A stretch of DNA of 64,000 nt from NCBI RefSeq assembly GCF_048569485.1, contig NC_134357.1, positions 335,100,742-335,164,741 on the forward strand, read 5' to 3'. The stretch is from Anomaloglossus baeobatrachus. Its lineage: Eukaryota > Chordata > Amphibia > Anura > Aromobatidae. This document shows, one piece after another, positions 42,953 to 55,189 of this stretch. Every line of letters begins with the position of its first letter. Position 1 is the first letter of the stretch. Both the position numbers and the translations under genes were made by a program. The notes beneath the pieces are model-generated. The model did not search any database and had not been told where the DNA came from. It saw only the letters and a program-made list of their open reading frames with translations.

Positions 42953-43543
42953 CTGGTAGGGGAGCCAGGATAAAGCAGAGCTGAAGTTGTTGGGAAGCTA
43001 GGACCCAGCAGCTCCACAGGCAGGAGACCACTGATCGGTAAGCTAATAGAAGCCTGCAGATGTCACTCTGCATAGGTTATTACTGGCCAGTGCTATCTGC
43101 AGGAGAGAGAAGTGCTGATTGCACGGTCTCCTCAGCTTCCTGATTCCCCTGTGTCTGCAGCAGTGAGAAGCTGCACACGGGGAGTCAGAGAACAGCTGCA
43201 GGGAAACGCAGGCTTCGGGACTGGGGGGGGTCGGCTCTGGTGCAGGGGGGGCGGCTCTGCTGCAGGGGGGGTCGCTCTGCTGCAGGGGGGGGGGGGGTCG
43301 CTCTGCTGCAGGGGGGTCGCTCTGCTGCAGGGGGGTCGCTCTGCTGCAGGGGGTGATTCATACCTCAGCAGCAGTCACAGGAGTAGGTGCGCGCTCGGCT
43401 CTGTAATGAATAGAAGGGAGAAACAGCGAGGCGGGGCTACAGTGGGTGGGTGGAGCCCGGGACAAACAGCCTCACGGGCGGGACCCGGGATCAAAGGCTC
43501 AGAAGAGGGACTGTCCCGCTGTATCCGGGACGGTTGGGAGGTA
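42953..43543. mobile_element. Right part of a CATACCTCCCAAC-type element
   Basis: The right end GTCCCGCTGTATCCGGGAC followed by GGTTGGGAGGTATG equals that of the element at 39949. Its left end is missing or replaced by the foldback at 41631. At 43225-43352 there is a G-run array with unit GCTCTGCTGCAGGGGGG. Confidence 0.55.
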
Positions 43544-43887
43544 TGCCTTTAATCATCCTACAAGATGGTGAATAAAGGTCATAGGATCAGAAGAAAATTA
43601 TTTCATATTAACATATAGTATAATTTACACCAATTCAGCCAACAAATGGCAAAGTGCTTTCAGATCCAATCCACTGAGCTCCTAACAGACCTTTATCTTG
43701 TGATCAAGCTGCTTTCAGATACAGTTTGGGGACAGACAATATTTACTAGGTAATCTGGAGGGAATTTATCATGATTGGAATTTTATAATCCCACCATGAA
43801 GAATAAACCCGCTGGAGCAAGATGTGCCAAATATATTAAGAGGTAGATGACACCTAATAAATTTGGTCCGTCTGTGGGTGGTCAATA
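43544..43887. other. No gene seen
   Basis: Unique-looking sequence without exon or repeat signals. Confidence 0.45.
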
Positions 43888-45006
43888 TGTAGCGCCCCAT
43901 GGGGCAGGGGGTTAACCTACTTGTTTCTTGGCCGTTTTGGGTCGGGTCAGGCGACGTCACGGGTGTCTTTGCCTGGTTCCGTTGCTCCGAGGTGTATAGT
44001 AAATGGTGGAGAAAGTGGGGTATTTGGGAGAGTTTGTCATGATGCCACCTGTGGTATGCGGCCAGGAGTAGCCGCCACTGCAGGATTCCTCACCAGGGCA
44101 GGTGTTAAGGCAGCCGGGATTGTATCGCTCCCCAGGTGGATGAAGAATGGAGGTAATGGCGGTTGGCGCCTCATCGCTGGGCGGCGACGCCAGTAAGTAC
44201 AAGCCAACACAGTCTCTGCAGGTTCAAGATGTAGTTTACTCACAGCTTCAGTCACCAGCCCAGTAGTACTGGTCACTGTCATGATGGGCTCAGGTCGATC
44301 TTGGATCCGTGGGAGGTCAGAATCGATGCGGTAGTCTGTGGGCCCTTCCTCACTGCGCTTTGTATTGCGGGTCCCTGTGGCTTGAAGCACTTAGAGTCTT
44401 TTTCGTTCTAGGTAGAGTACTCTTCCCTATGCCAGTAGCGTGGATTCCCTTGAGTCTGACCGTGATCGGGGTCCCGGAATCCTAGGTGCCACTTGGCTCT
44501 GGAAACTTGTGTGGTCAGAGAAGCATGGAACCACTCCGTCTGGCAGAATCTGGTGATGCAATGGGAAATTACACCACCCTAGGGTGCTGCACCCTGAACA
44601 GCACTGGTCCCAGGGGAACTGACACGGTATCATGTTCAGTGACCATTAAACTCCTATATCCCACAGGAGCTACCGGGAAAGACGTCTGCTCACTGTCACT
44701 CATGCTGATGAACTTTCTGAAAATTGTAAACTGTGTGTGTGACTCCTAACTCCACCTGGTGGCTGCTCCCCCCCCTACCCAGGTCCTAAGCTAGTGGATT
44801 GGGGCCCCTGTTGTGATGGCATCCTGTAAATGCCACACTGTTGGAAACCCCTTTTATACCAGACCCTAGCCCAATCCCAAGTGGGGAAGGGGCAACCCAT
44901 GTGTGTATGTGGTTGTGGATGATGAAACCGGTATCGACCTCCTTTTGGATCCATGATCAGCACCACACCCTACTCCAGCAACAAGGAGGGAATACAAGGT
45001 GCCACA
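43888..45006 (+). mobile_element. LTR-like element, distant relative of copies A-D
   Basis: It starts TGTAGCGCCCCATGGGG and contains CATGATGCCACCTGTGG, parallel to the GTGACGCCACCCACGG block of the other copies. It is of similar length if it ends at GGTGCCACA near 45006. Flanks AATA and AACT do not match fully, so the right end is uncertain. Confidence 0.4.
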
Positions 45007-45966
45007 AACTATCGAACTGTCTGTTACATGTATTACAGGCTCTGCTTGAGCGTCCCGCATTGAGGATTTTTCACACTTTCCAAAAACATACAGAAAAAGT
45101 TATATACTGTTGTACTGTATTTATCACAATGTTACTTGGATTTAGTGGAAAAAATGAGAGAAAGCTGTAAGAAATGGACAATATTCATATAGTGTGACCC
45201 AAATAATGCAAATATCTACACTAGACACCATATTGCAGATACCAATAGCTATGGCCTTTATACAATGCAGATTAATGGACAGACCATAAAATGCTTTAGA
45301 TAAAAACATAAGAAAAGTACTGAGCAGAGCAAGTACAATACATAGAAAGTAAGAGGCTGATGATCAAGAGACATAACAATTCTGTATACACAGATGGGGC
45401 TGAATGATGAAATTAAGAAAAATGGAGTAAGACACACAAAAAATGACAACAAGGAATGGTGAAACTCATGTGAGATGATTTTTTGTACAAAGGAACTGAC
45501 AGCCTTATAGAAAATCTGGCAGCTGGACACAGTCAATGTGACATCATCAGCTAAGGATGGACTCCTTGAGATGTCAGCTTCATTCCCAGAAGCAGTATAA
45601 TGGAGTCAGCGCTGCTTGGTGGCTGCTTCTTCACCCATTAATTCAGAAACATAAATAAGAGACACAATATTAGATGTGATAGATTGAATGTAAGAGAAAA
45701 AAAATGAGAAAGATATGTGATACATGTATAAAGTCATGTTATTCAGTATATTCACTAATGTAAACATATTAACCCTTTCATCCCCCAGCCTCTTTTCACC
45801 TTCCTGACTAGGTCAAATTTTACAATTCTGATGTCACTTTATGTGGTAATAACTCTGGAATGCTTTAATATTTCCCAGTGATTCTGAGATGTTTTTTCAT
45901 GACACATTGTACTTCATGTCAGTGGTTGATTTTGGACTACATGATTTGTGGTTATTTATGAAAATA
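45007..45966. other. No gene seen; AT-rich
   Basis: The stretch is AT-rich. A 92-residue minus-strand open frame at 45258-45536 is hydrophobic and cysteine-rich, lacks any recognisable domain and has no splice context. I do not call it. Confidence 0.45.
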
Positions 45967-46655
45967 CAGTGACACCTTGGCTTACGAGATTAATTCGTTC
46001 TCTGAGTTTGCTCGTAAACCAAGTTACTAATAGAACAAAGCACATTCTCCCATAGGAAATCATTCGAACTCAGACAATTCGTTCCACAACTTGTAACAAT
46101 GTCCCATCCTGGTCCCCTATTGTGCCAACACACACACACACACACACACATTTTTCTCACCTATCCTTCGTTCCCTCATCGGCCTCTTCCCTGGTTCTTG
46201 CAGTCAGCAGGCATGTGGACCCGGTAATGATCGTGCCGATGCAGGGGCTGCCGCTGTCAGCGCTTCAGCAGCTGACGTCATACACATGAGCCGCTTGCCT
46301 CTGATTGGCCAGCGTGCTGATATCATAGGCATGAGCCGCCTGCCTCTGATTGGCCAGTGCGCTGACTGTGGGAGGTGTGCAGAGATAGCTCAGCGCCAGC
46401 CGACATGAAGCAAAATGGCAGCAGCCCTTCCATTGGCTGCGATTGTTACCGGATCCATGTGCCTGCAATCGACAAGAGGCAGCCAGAGCGAGTCGGAGCG
46501 CGGTGAAAGTAAGTACGGAACCGGAAGTTTGTGCGGTGAGTATTTGCTCGTACAGCAAAGCATTGCTCGCAAACAGAGTTACAAATTTGCAGCAAGCTTT
46601 GCTCGTATACCGAAATACTCGCACACCAAGTTACTCGTAATCCGAGGTTCCACTG
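45967..46655. mobile_element. TA-flanked mariner-type MITE (689 bp)
   Basis: The ends CAGTGACACCTTGGCTTACG and CGTAATCCGAGGTTCCACTG are inverted repeats flanked by TA (45965 and 46656). Subterminal phrases TTGCTCGTA and CCAAGTTACT repeat on both sides. The interior has a (CA)n run near 46128-46150 and a GC-rich block shared with the hAT-type MITE at 7968. No transposase. Confidence 0.75.
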
Positions 46656-46659
46656 TACA

Positions 46660-47619
46660 AAATTTCCCACATGTCTACTTTACATCATCACCATTTTTGA
46701 AACAGGATTTTTTGGTAGGAAGTTAGAAGGGTTAAAAGTTTATCAGCAATTTCTCATTTTTCAAACAAAATTTACAAAACCAATTTTTTTAGGGACCACA
46801 TCACATTTGAAGTAATTTTGAGGGGCCTTCGAGACAGAAAATACCCAAAAGTGACACCATTCTAAAAAGTGATAGGGCAGCTTTTTACCTCGTGTCAGTA
46901 CAAATATAGCAATATCACATTTATAGATATATATTTTTTTTATACATATTTTGCTACCTTCACACAAATAGTTTTATAGAAAAAAAAGTTTTCTTTCATG
47001 GTCTTATTCTGACAGCTATAGCTTTTTAATTTTTCGTTGACTGAGCTGTATAGTGTCGTTTTTTTGAGGGACAAGATGTTTTCTACTATACCATTTCAAT
47101 CTATATATAGCCTTTTGACCATGTTTTATTGCACTTTTTTCAGCTGTTTTTTTTTATTTACATTGTTCAATGATAGGATTAAATAATGTGAGAGTATTAT
47201 AGATTAGGTCGTTGCAGATGTGTCGATGCCAAATGTGTGTACTTTTTTGTTTCTACATAAATATACGTATTTTCTGCAGTAATTGTTTTATTCTTTATTA
47301 ATAATTTTGTTTTCTCTTCCTTTTTTATAACATTTTTATTTTTGGTAGTCTGATCAGTAGTTTAATGCATTGCAAAACACATGTCGTGCCATGCATTAGA
47401 CCTGTCAGTGTATACTGCCAGAAAGCCTTTTAGAATATGCTCCTGGCATGGTCTAACAGGCCATTGTAGCTGGCATACCTAGAAGTCATTATTAGACCTC
47501 GGGTTGCGACACCCATGAGCAGTCCACAATTAACTCTCAATATGAAAAACTTTCAGCTCACCCATTCCATGTGCTCAGATTTCCCCCATTCAGCACTCAG
47601 GGGTGCCGAATGGGGGTTA
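46660..47619. repeat. Fragment of a frequent interspersed repeat, then related T-rich DNA
   Basis: 46,660-46,890 matches 49,860-50,060: TCTACTTTACATCA, AAGGGTTAAAAGTT, CAGCAATTTCT and AGGGACCACATCACATTTGA occur in the same order. The continuation to 47,619 has GTCGTGCCATGCATTAGACC, which I know as part of repeat-rich frog intergenic DNA. No gene. Confidence 0.5.
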
Positions 47620-47783
47620 AGGGTACTTTCACACTGCGACATCGCTAGCGATCTCGTTAGCGATGTGAAAGATCGCACATAGGTCATTTTACGCATGTGC
47701 GATCTCAAAAGATCGCACTTGTAATTTGGAATTTCACATCGCTAATGAGATCGCTAGCGATGTCGCAGCATGTAAAGTACCCT
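47620..47783. mobile_element. Harbinger-like MITE, short palindromic copy (164 bp)
   Basis: TTA at 47617-47619 and 47784-47786 flanks AGGGTACTTTCACACTGCGA and TCGCAGCATGTAAAGTACCCT-type ends. Nearly the whole element folds on itself (GCTAGCGATCTCGTTAGCG and mirror). Confidence 0.85.
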
Positions 47784-48042
47784 TTAGAGGGAGCCTCCTC
47801 AATCTCCTAGCCTTGAGCAATGAGAAATTCTGTTTGTTCTTTTGTTCTATGCAAACTTATGTTGTATAATCTTCAATAAAATGTGTTAAAAAAAAATACA
47901 TGGGACACAAAAAACACACTGACAGACTGAATGAGAAATGTATATCAATATGTACTATAATCTATTATATACCATCTAAAAAGATGATGGGAAACCGGAA
48001 CTATAGCTAGGCAGAAATATAGCATCCAAATGCAAACATATA

Positions 48043-49370
48043 TAGTGGGGGAAAATAAGTATTTGATACACTGCCGATTTTACAAGTTTTCCCACCAACA
48101 AAGAAAGGGGGAAAGGGGAGGTCTGTAATTTTTATAGCAGGTACACTTCAACTGTGGCAGACAGAATTTAAAAAAATCCAGAAAAAAAATCACATTGTAT
48201 GATTTTTAAATAATTAATTTGCGTTTTATTGCATGATATACGTATTTGATCACCTACCAAGCAGTAAGAATTCTGGCTCTCACAGATCTGTTATTTTTTT
48301 CTTTAAGAATCCCTCCTACTCTGCACTCATTACCTGTATTAATTGCACCTGTTTGAACTTGCTACCCGTATAAAAGACACCTGTCCACACACTCAATCAA
48401 TCACACTCCAACCTCTCCAACATGGCCAAGACCAAAGAGCTGTCTAAGGACATCAGGGGCAAAATTGTAGACCAGTACAAGGTTGGGATCGAACACAGGA
48501 TAATAGGCAAGTGGTTTGGTGAGAAGGCAACAACCGTAGGCACAATTATTAGTAAATGGAAGAAACACAAGATGACTGTCAATCTTACTCAGTCTGGGGC
48601 TTCATGCAAGATCTCACCTCATGGGTAAGAATTATTCTGAGAAATGTCAGGAATCAGCCCAGAACTACACGAGAGATACTGTAGAGAGCTGGGACAACAG
48701 TCTCAAAGATTACAGTTAGTAACAAACTACGCTGTCATGGATTAAAATCCTGCTGGGAACGCAAGGTCCCCTGCACATGCCAGCACATATCCAGGTCTGC
48801 TTGAAGTTCACCAATGACCATCTGGATGATCTAGAGGAGACATTATAGAAGGTCATGTAGTTGGATGAGACCAAGAGAGAGCTTTTCGGGATCAACTCCA
48901 CTCGCTGTGTTTTGAGGAAGAAGAAGGATGAATACAACCCCAAGAACACCATCTCGACTGTGGAGCATGGGGGTGTAAACATACTTTGGGGATACTTTTC
49001 TACAAAGAGGACAGAACGACTGTACCTTATTGAAAAGAGGATGAATTTGGTCATGTATCTCAAGATTTTGGCCAACAGCTATCTTCCCTCAGTAACAGCA
49101 TGAAAGATGGGTCATAGTTGAGTCTTCCAGCATGAAAATGACCCAAAGCACACAGCCAGGGCAACTACGGAGTGGATCCATGAGAAGCATTTCAAGATCC
49201 TGGAGTAGCCTAGCCAGTATCCAGACCTGAACCCAATAGAACATTTTTGGAGGGAGCTGAAACTCCATATTTCCCAGCGACGAAACCTGAAAGAAAGCTG
49301 AGAGACGATCTGTATGGAGGAGTGGGCCAAAATCTGCTGCAGTGTGTGCAAACTTAGTCAAGAAGGCTCA
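48043..49370 (+). mobile_element. Tc1-like transposon D, decayed and 3'-truncated
   Basis: The left end TAGTGGGGGAAAATAAGTAT, with TTTGATACACTGCCGATTTT, and the 5' leader GTATAAAAGACACCTGTCC belong to a well-known Tc1-like family of fish and frogs. The sequence departs from the family near 49,370 and no right terminal repeat is seen. Confidence 0.85.
48422..49370 (+). pseudogene. Tc1-like transposase, element D, heavily broken
   Basis: ATG at 48422 gives [19 protein letters not shown], the normal start, and remains open for 68 codons to a TAA after SPHG. Later pieces are recognisable: WKKHKM earlier, [16 protein letters not shown] near 48861, and [13 protein letters not shown]. The second catalytic site reads HENDPKH near 49128, so the aspartate of DND has become glutamate. 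[15 protein letters not shown] follows near 49219. Several stops and frameshifts separate them. It cannot encode an active enzyme. Confidence 0.85.
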
Positions 49371-49559
49371 ATTCAAACTTTTCTTTTGGTTCTAACGATA
49401 GCTACCTACAGTTTATCCTACCATCTAAATAAACTTTTATTGTGTGTGAATAATGTATATTTATATGTTCACTTCTCATCTCTATGGTCAAGTTAACACC
49501 CAAAAAGGAAGAAGGGGAAGTCGGCAAAAGGCACTGGATGTTGTGAAAAACACCCTTCA

Positions 49560-51120
49560 ATTGCTTGTTAACCCTTTTGCAACACAGTCATTTTTCACCT
49601 TCCTGACAGGGCCAATTTTTTCAACAGATCCCTGTAATTCTGAAACTACATTTTCGGAACACCTTGTACTTCATGATAGTGGTAAACTTAAGACAATATT
49701 TTTTGCGATTTGGGAAAAAATTGGAAATCTTGAAAATTTAGCATTTTTCTAACTTCATATGTTTATGCAGTTAAACCAGACAATTTCACACAATGTGTTA
49801 ATAATGTTAATTAATAACATTACCAGAATAAAGTTATGCCACACAACTGTTAAATAACATTTTCCACATGTCTACTTTACATCAGCACCATTTTTTAAAC
49901 ACTTTTCTTTGTTAGTGAATTAGAAGGGTTAAAAGTTCATCAGCAATTTCTAATTTTTCCAAAACAATTTACAACACAATTGTTTTTAGGGACCACATCA
50001 CATTTGAATTGACTTTGAGAGGCCCATGTGACAGAAAATACCTAAAAGTGACCCCATTCTAAATACTGCACCCTTCAAACTGCTCAAAACCACATCCAAG
50101 AAGTTTAGTGACCCTTCAGGTGCTTTTCAAGAACAAAAGCGATGTGGAAGGAAAAAATTTAAATCATACTTTTTCCATTATTTTTGCCCCAAATTTTGCA
50201 TTTTCACACTGGTAACAGGAGAAAATGGACCATACAATTTGTTGTGTAATGTCTCCTGAGTACAGCGATACCCCATATGTAGTAGAATACTACTGTTTGG
50301 GTGCACGGCAGGGATTGAAAGAAAAGGAGCACCACTTGACTTTTGGAGTGGAAAATTGCCTGAAATAGATAGCAGATGCCATGTCACATTTGAAGACCCC
50401 TGATGTGCCTAAACAGTAGGAATCCCCCCAAAAGTCACCCATTTTGGAAGCTACACCCCTCAGGAAATTTATCTAGATGTGTGTTGCGACCATATTGAAC
50501 TCCCAGGTGTTTCACAGAATTTTATAACATTGAGCTGTGAAAATAAAAAAAACTGTTCTCCCCATAAAAATGTTACTTTAGCTCCAAATATTTTATTTTC
50601 ACAAGGGTAGCAGGAGAAAATGGACCATACAATTTGATGTGCAATTTCTCCTGAGTACTCCGATACCCCATATGTGGTGGGAAACTACTAATTGGGCCCA
50701 CGACAGGACTCAGAAAGGGAGGAGGGCCATTTTACTTTTGGAATGCAAAATTGCTTGGAATAAATAGCAGACGCCATGTTGCATTTGAAGAGCCCCTGAT
50801 GAGCCAAAACAGTGGAAACCCCCCCCATTTTCAAACCTTTACTCCTGAAGAACTTTATTTAGATGTGTGGTGAGCACCTTGAACCCACAGGTGCCTTACA
50901 GAATTTTATAACGTTGATCTGTGAAAACTAAAAAAATGAAATTTTCCTACAAAAATGTAACTTTAGCCTCAAATTTTTAATGTTTACAAGGGTGACTAGA
51001 GAAAATTAACCATACAATTTGTTGTGCAACTTCTTCTGAGTACAAAGATGCACCATATGTGGCGGAAAGCTACTGTTGGGATGCACGGCAGGGCTCGGAA
51101 GGGAAGAAGTGCTATTTAAC
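49560..51120. repeat. Frequent interspersed repeat with about 390-bp internal tandem units
   Basis: Phrases CTCCTGAGTAC, ATACCCCATATGTG and AATTTATCTAGATGTGTG recur. The block AATTTGTTGTGCAA plus CTGAGTAC appears near 50237, 50630 and 51017, a period close to 390 bp. I recognise this text as one of the most abundant repeats in frog assemblies; its class is unknown to me. Confidence 0.65.
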
Positions 51121-51194
51121 TAGTGGAGCACACATTTCCCTAGCATAGTCTGATGAGCTGTGGGCGGTGTTTCCCCACTCATCACATCCCTGCG

Positions 51195-51370
51195 GCTGGC
51201 CCCAGTCTTCCTGTCTCACTGAGCTGTGGGCGGTGTTTCACCGCTCGTCACGACCCATCAGTTCCCTCCTCCTTCACAGCAAAGCGCGGCAAGCAGGAGA
51301 TACGCTGAGCTGTGACAAGCGGTGAAACACCTCCCACAGCTCAGTGAGTCAGGAAGACTGGGGCCAGCCG
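51195..51370. repeat. Inverted repeat, arms about 57 bp
   Basis: The left arm starts near GGCTGGCCCCAGTCTTCC. The right arm ends GGAAGACTGGGGCCAGCC, with CACTGAGCTGTGGG and CCCACAGCTCAGTG between. The loop is about 60 bp. It may be the core of a small MITE. Confidence 0.7.
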
Positions 51371-51569
51371 CAAGGATGTGACGTGTCCGGAACTTGACGT
51401 TACCGGATCCCAGAGATCACGGAGCCAGGGAGTCACGGAGAGGGGAACAGCGGTCTGCAATGGCGCCTCTCACAGGCACTATTGCCAACATAAGGTATTT
51501 GAGGGAAACATTGTTTCTCAATATAATATCAATCTAGACAATAAAAAATATGGGTGAACCAACCTTTTA

Positions 51570-51820
51570 ATTACATAGGTTGTGCAACCAAGTATTAGGA
51601 AGAGGTTGCCAACAATTTTGTCTAGTCCTTTTTTGGAGTTTTGTTTGAAATTATGTCCAATTTACTTTTTTTTTTCTCTTTTTTTTGTGTGTGTTGTTCC
51701 AATATACATTAAGAAAATAACCAGGTGTATAACAAAATGTGTAATTGCTTTAGTTTTCTGGTAGAAATACTTCATTTTCTGGAACAATTTCAGGGGTGCC
51801 ACCACTTTCAACCATGGCTG
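51570..51820. mobile_element. Tc1-like 3' end fragment
   Basis: The stretch contains CCAACAATTTTGTCTAGTCC, TTTGTTTGAAATTATGTCC and GAAATACTTCATTTTCTGG and ends CATGGCTG before TATA. This is the 3' terminal-repeat side of a Tc1-type element. The transposase part is absent. Confidence 0.6.
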
Positions 51821-53005
51821 TATATAGATGTACTTCCAAATTGTGAACCATAAGCAAAGTTTCACTTAAGCTTTATTTTATGCCTCCTGTTATCAGGGTC
51901 TAATTTTATAATTCTTCTGTGGATAACAGAACCTTACAAGGAACGTCCTGACATGAACCCCTTTCCCAAGACAAGCTATGAAGATTTTATGTTTATTTTA
52001 TGACTCAGAACATAAATTCCTGAACTTTTTTTGTTCAGTTTTATCTCCACTTTAGTTTTACTGTTGATAGAAGCTCCCTGGAGTTCAGGACTAAATATTT
52101 GAGACATGGTATTTTTTTTTCCTCAACTGGAAAAAAATTAAGACATTTCTAAACTTTTATTCAAAGTTTTCAAAGTGCAAGAGCCAAGATATAAAGCCTC
52201 CAATCTATTAAAAGTCAAAGGTCAAAAGTGCTAAGTGGTTTACTATATATAATGCACCAGTATTAATTTTAGTCTGCACTATATGTTCCCATGAATGTGT
52301 TTTTTATGACATTGTCAATGGAATATGTATCTACTGGGACCCTAATGTACATCATTGGAGAATTTTAAATTAATTTTAATGCAAATGTATATTTCAACAT
52401 GTGTTTGTCAAAGGATTTGTCCCAAGTTATCTTTTCAGAAGCACACCGTTATTTGTGGGAAAACCCCTAGGTTCATTTACAAGAGCCGATAGTGATGTAA
52501 ACAATGCTTGAAGTGATGGTAACTCACAAGGAGCAAACAATGTCAGACAAGTGTTTACACAGAATGAGTATGGTGAATAGTGCTTGATACATCAGAAGTT
52601 TGAATATTGTGCATTGTATTTACACAGACAGATAATCTGAAGTGTATAGTAGATGAATTGAACGTTCAAATCCCATGAGTGATAGAATTTATAGCGAATA
52701 CACTAATTCATAACGTATTATACAAACATGCGTTGATGCTGTACAAAGAAAATGTAAATTTTTTGACAATCCCGAATATGTGCTTCTTCCATCTGCGACT
52801 ATGTAATCTTTCCAATTACTCCAACTGCTACTGAACTATTTATTGCTCCGGAACACAAACAACCTTATTTAGGGCTTGAATTTCCAATCCTCCTTTTCGC
52901 AGTTCTGATTGCTGAAAGAGTGAACAATCACCATTCACAATACACAATTTTCAAATTTTGAACAATATTTTTTTTGTTACCTAAATAATTTCATGCATGG
53001 ACATA
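51821..53005. other. No gene seen; AT-rich
   Basis: 1.2 kb of AT-rich, apparently unique DNA. No exon with splice context, RNA gene or repeat end was found. Confidence 0.5.
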
Positions 53006-54653
53006 CGGTCATATGAAAACGTTTGGGCACCCCTATTAATGTTAACCTTTTTTCTTTATAACAATTTGGGTTTTTGCAACAGCTATTTCAGTTTCATATA
53101 TCTAATAACTGATGGACTGAGTAATATTTCTGGATTGAAATGAGGTTTATTGTTCTAACAGAAAATTTGCAATCCGCATTTAAACAAAATTTAACCGGTG
53201 CAAAAGTACGGGCACCCTTATCAATTTCTTGATTTGAACACTCCTAACTACTTTTTACTGACTTACTAAAGCACTAAATTGGTTTTGTAACCTCATTCAG
53301 CATTGAACTTCATAGGCAGGTGTATCCAATCATGAGAAAGGGTATTTAAGGTGGCCACTTGGAAGTTGTTCTCCTATTTGAATCTCGTATGAAGTGTGGC
53401 ATCATGGGCTCCTCCAAAACAACTCTCAAATGATCTGAAAACAAAGATTATTCAACATAGTTGTTCAGGGGAAGGATACAAAAAGTTGTCTCAGAGATTT
53501 AAACTGTCAGTTTCCACTGTGAGGAACATAGTAAGGAAATGGAAGAACACAGGTACAGTTCTTGTTAAGCCCAGAAGTGGCAGGCCAAGAAAAATGTCAA
53601 AAAGGCAGAGAAGAAGAATGGTGAGAACAGTCAAGGACAATCCACAGACCACCTCCAAAGACCTGCAGCATCATCTTGCTGCAGATGGTGTCAATGTGCA
53701 TCGGTCAACAATACAGCGCACGTTGCACAAGGAGAAGCTGTATGGGAGAGTGATGCGAAAGAAGCCGTTTCTGCAACCACGTCACAAACAGAGTCGCCTG
53801 AGGTATGCAAAAGCACATTTGGACAAGCAAGTTACATTTTGGAAGAAGGTCCTGTGGACTGATGAAACAAAGATTGAGTTGTTTAGTCATACAAAAAGGC
53901 GTTATGCATGGAGGCAAAAAAACACGGCATTCCAAGAAAAGCACTTGCTACCCACAGTAGAATTTGGTGGAGGTTCCATCATGCTTTGTGGCTGTGTGGC
54001 CAATGCCGGCAGCGGGAATTTTGTTAAAGTTGAGGGTCGCATGGATTCAACTCAGTATCAGCAGATTCTTGACAATAATGTGCAAGAATCAGTGACGAAG
54101 TTGAAGTTACGCAGGGGATGAATATTTCAGCAAGACAATGATCCAAAACACCGCTCCAAATCTACTCAGGCATTCATGCAGAGGAACAATTACAATGTTC
54201 TGGAATGGCCATCCCAGTCCCCAGACCTGAATATCATTGAACATCTGTGGGATGATTTGAAGCGTGCTGTCCATGCTCGGCGACCATCAAACTTAACTGA
54301 ACTGGAATTGTTTTGTAAACAGGAATGGTCAAATATATCTTCATCCAGGATCCAGGAACTCATTAAAAGCTACAGGAAGCGACTAGAGGCTGTTATTTTT
54401 GCAAAAGGAGGATCTACAAAATATTAATGTCCCTTTTATGTTGAGGTGCCCATACTTTTGCACCGGTCAAATTTTGTGTAAATGCGGATTGCACATTTTC
54501 TGTTAGTACAATAAACCTCATTTCAATCCAGAAATATTACTCAGTCCATCAGTTATTAGATATATGAAACTGAAATAGCTGTTGCAAAAACCCAAATTGT
54601 AATAAAAAAAAGGTTAACATTAATAGGGGTGCCCAAACTTTTTCATGTGACTG
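53006..54653 (+). mobile_element. Tc1-like transposon E, full length
   Basis: TA-flanked terminal repeats read CGGTCATATGAAAACGTTTG on the left and AAACTTTTTCATGTGACTG on the right. Long inner identity includes GGGCACCCCTATTAATG and TGATGGACTGAGTAATATTT. A second ...GTGCAAAAGTACGGGCACCC block lies about 200 bp inside, giving an IR/DR-like layout. 1,648 bp, plus-strand coding. Confidence 0.93.
53396..54427 (+). pseudogene. Tc1-like transposase, element E, one in-frame stop
   Basis: The frame from the ATG at 53396 encodes 343 residues with the normal end GGSTKY. It is interrupted once, by TGA at 54119-54121, where related enzymes have tryptophan (GWIFQQD). The domains in order are a helix-turn-helix (YKKLSQRFKLSVSTVRNIVR), the GRPRK linker and a second helix (VHRSTIQRTL). 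LWTDETKIELF follows, then GGGSIMLCGC, QQDNDPKHRSK and PDLNIIEHLW. All three catalytic acids of DD34E are present. This is the best preserved transposase in the window and probably the youngest. Confidence 0.93.
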
Positions 54654-54824
54654 TATTATTAGTGCCTCCTATTCAGCCTCACAGGGATCGAAGAGTTAAG
54701 GGGGCCCACTACCACCTCCAAAGCAGCAAGCGGCTTCTGACACAGACAGAACTATTGGATTGTAGGATAAGTGATAACTTGTCTTCACCATAGAACCCCT
54801 TTAAATGCTTGCTTACATCGTTCA
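54654..54824. other. Short unassigned spacer
   Basis: No gene or repeat end seen. Confidence 0.5.
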
Positions 54825-55145
54825 CAAAAGCCAGCGGCCGGGCAATCAGCTGATCGTTCACAGTAGCCGGCCTCTAGGCGATCAGCTGATCGTTCACAGT
54901 AGCTGGCCGCCGAGCAATCAGCTGATTGTTCACAGTAGCAAGCCGCCGGGCGACCAGCTGATCATTCACAGTAGACGGCCGCTGAGCGATCAGCTGATTG
55001 TTCACAGTAGCCGGCCGCTGAGCAATCAGCTGATTGTTCACAGTAGCCAGCCACCGGGCGATCAGCTGATCGTTCACAAAAGCTGGCCGCCGGGCGATCA
55101 TCTAATCATTCACAAAAGCCGACGCCAGCCGATCAGCTGATCGTT
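54825..55145. repeat. 36-bp minisatellite, about nine units
   Basis: The unit contains GATCAGCTGATCGTTCACAG followed by a TAGCCGGCCGC-like segment. The core GATCAGCTGATC is a perfect palindrome. A 111-residue open frame repeating every 12 codons is a by-product. Confidence 0.9.
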
Positions 55146-55189
55146 CGGCCGCCAAGAGAGTGAGAGAGACATTGATTTCAATGATTAAA

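Noticed and set aside
45258-45536. 92-residue hydrophobic, cysteine-rich minus-strand frame
   Set aside because: No recognisable domain, AT-rich surroundings and no splice or promoter signals; likely chance.
54825-55145. CRISPR-like array of regular 36-bp units
   Set aside because: The units are contiguous with no unique spacers, and the genome is vertebrate.
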